DNA from: DATLCI01 sp046714215
Lineage (GTDB): Bacteria > Acidobacteriota > Terriglobia > Terriglobales > Acidobacteriaceae
Direction: 5' to 3'
Assembly (NCBI GenBank): GCA_046714215.1
Contig: JBKKBM010000093.1
Coordinates: forward strand, 1 to 12,725
DNA length: 12,725 nt
Shown: positions 11,772 to 12,725 of the stretch, piece by piece
Numbering within the stretch: the stretch's first letter is position 1
Layout of the letters: each line of letters starts with the position of its first letter
Translations under genes and position numbers: made by a program
Notes under the pieces: model-generated
Seen by the model: only the letters and a program-made list of their open reading frames with translations
What the model was told of the DNA's origin: nothing
The model's database searches: none

Positions 11772-12725
11772 TGGAAGCGGCAGTTTAGCCACGGTGATCT
11801 CAGCCTGTCTCGCCGATTTTGGCGTGCCCGTGATCTGTGTGGATGAAGACCAGTCGCGCATCCACGCCATGGCCCAGGGCGCGGCGCCATTCTTCGAGAA
11901 GAATCTGCAAGACATCATGCGCCGCAACATCCGCGCCGGCCGGTTGGTGTATTCCACTGACCTGACTTCGCTCTCGCGCAAGAAGGCGATCATCTTCCTG
12001 GCGCAGGACGTTCCCCACTATCTGGAGGAGACCGCCGTGCGCATCGCGCGGCTCTGCGCGGAAGATACGCTGCTGGTGATCTCCACGCCGGTGCAGGTGG
12101 GGACGGCCGATCGCATCGCCAAAAAACTCAAGGAGCAGGGGCTGCAAATGACGGTGATCTCCCAGCCCATGTTCCTGACCGCGGGCTGCGCGGTGGAAGA
12201 CTTTCATTGGCCCGATCGCATCCTGCTGGGCAGCAATAACGGCGACGGCGTGACCGTGATGAAGCAGCTGTATCGCTCGCTGGTGATGCGCGGCGTGCCC
12301 GTGATCGTGACCAACCACGCCACGGCGGAGCTGGTGCGGGAGGCCAGCACCGCGTTCATGGCCACCAAGATCAGCTTCATCAATGAGATCTCCGCCCTCT
12401 GCGAGCACGTGGACGCCGACGCCGTGGATCTGGCGATGGCGCTCGGACTCGATAAACGCGTTTCGCCCCGCTGCTTACAGCCGGGCGCGGCGCTGGGCGG
12501 CGCCTTTGTCGAAAGCGAGATGGATTCGCTGGCCCAACTGGCGCAGACCAAGGGCGTGAGCCTCAAGGTGTTGAATGCCGCGCGCGTAGTCAACAGCAAT
12601 CTGTGCGAGCGTATCGTGGAAAAGATCTCGCAAACGTTACATTCGCTCAACGGCAAGCAGGTAGGACTGCTGGGGCTGGCTTTCAAGCCGAATACCAGTT
12701 CGGTGGCGGCGTCGTCCTCACTGAT
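11755..12725 (+). CDS. Degenerate UDP-glucose/GDP-mannose 6-dehydrogenase-like protein (partial, C-terminus outside window)
   Basis: The 323 visible codons follow the whole UDP-glucose dehydrogenase plan. They show an N-terminal Rossmann motif GIYGSGSLATV (4-14) with Asp30 closing the NAD site, GRLVYSTDL (62-70), FLTAGCAVEDFHWPDRILLG (140-159), FMATKISFINEISALCE (201-217) and GLAFKPNT (307-314). The catalytic positions are not conserved. The Glu of NPEFL is Met139, the Lys and Asn of the ExxKxxxN segment are Arg195 and Thr199, the nucleophilic Cys of GGSCFPKD is Phe251 (or Ala250), and the Arg of the TDDxR motif is Ala318. The VGTPP loop is also missing. It is probably an NAD-binding pseudoenzyme or an enzyme with a different reaction. 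The frame is uninterrupted with normal codon use, so it is not decaying. ATG 11755 is chosen because ATG 11738 stops after six codons. No stop occurs before the edge. Confidence 0.85.
   Translation, partial: MNVGIYGSGSLATVISACLADFGVPVICVDEDQSRIHAMAQGAAPFFEKNLQDIMRRNIRAGRLVYSTDLTSLSRKKAIIFLAQDVPHYLEETAVRIARLCAEDTLLVISTPVQVGTADRIAKKLKEQGLQMTVISQPMFLTAGCAVEDFHWPDRILLGSNNGDGVTVMKQLYRSLVMRGVPVIVTNHATAELVREASTAFMATKISFINEISALCEHVDADAVDLAMALGLDKRVSPRCLQPGAALGGAFVESEMDSLAQLAQTKGVSLKVLNAARVVNSNLCERIVEKISQTLHSLNGKQVGLLGLAFKPNTSSVAASSSL

Noticed and set aside
11800..12686. Minus-strand open frames of 202 and 160 codons at 11800-12408 and 12204-12686.
   Set aside because: They are antisense shadows of the dehydrogenase-like gene that starts at 11755 and continues past the window edge.
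1..12725. CRISPR array, insertion sequence, phage or toxin-antitoxin genes.
   Set aside because: No spaced direct repeats, transposase, integrase or toxin-like small gene pairs were seen on either strand.

Overview
The window looks like a piece of a high-GC chromosome from an Acidobacteriota relative, probably of the Solibacter/Bryobacter kind. This is inferred from gene content, not from a marker gene. The evidence is a PknB-type Ser/Thr kinase with a very long activation loop fused through one membrane helix to a C-terminal TolB-like propeller, a DUF4112 protein, a sarcosine-oxidase-like flavoprotein, and starts that are often TTG or GTG. Nothing suggests a plasmid, phage, insertion sequence or CRISPR array. 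It reads as ordinary chromosome with several uncharacterised families.

Layout. Bases 1-540 (minus) hold the 5' part of a polytopic membrane protein resembling the anchor subunit of the actinobacterial Sdh1-type succinate dehydrogenase; it runs off the left edge. Divergent from it is a signalling pair at 720-4477 (plus): the kinase-propeller protein, then a GAF plus RsbW-like ATPase protein. Next come a FAD-dependent oxidoreductase (4500-5657), a four-helix membrane protein of unknown function (5743-6300) and a classical short-chain dehydrogenase (6499-7278). The last two each have a recognisable sigma-70-like promoter. A minus-strand gene at 7444-8229 encodes a GAF domain plus a histidine phosphoacceptor helix without any ATPase domain. 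Divergent from it is a 500-residue membrane-anchored protein that I do not recognise (8414-9916).

The right part holds a small, charge-segregated 69-residue protein (9930-10139, minus), tRNA-Pro(TGG) with encoded CCA (10270-10346, minus), a DUF4112 membrane protein (minus) and a divergent 2'-5' RNA ligase-like 2H phosphoesterase (10995-11543, plus). It ends in a gene from 11755 that is open at the right edge. This last protein has the UDP-glucose/GDP-mannose dehydrogenase fold, but the catalytic Glu, Lys, Asn and Cys positions and the UDP-sugar-binding Arg all appear to be substituted. It is a candidate pseudoenzyme. Its start lies in an imperfect 17-bp tandem duplication that creates a six-codon mini-ORF overlapping the true ATG as ATGA.

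The genes do not form one pathway. The clearest theme is signalling: a Ser/Thr kinase, an RsbW-like ATPase with a GAF sensor, and a GAF-phosphoacceptor protein that lacks its own kinase domain. The strongest candidates for undescribed biology are the degenerate sugar-nucleotide dehydrogenase with its duplicated start, the 500-residue anchored protein, and the two complementary half-kinases.
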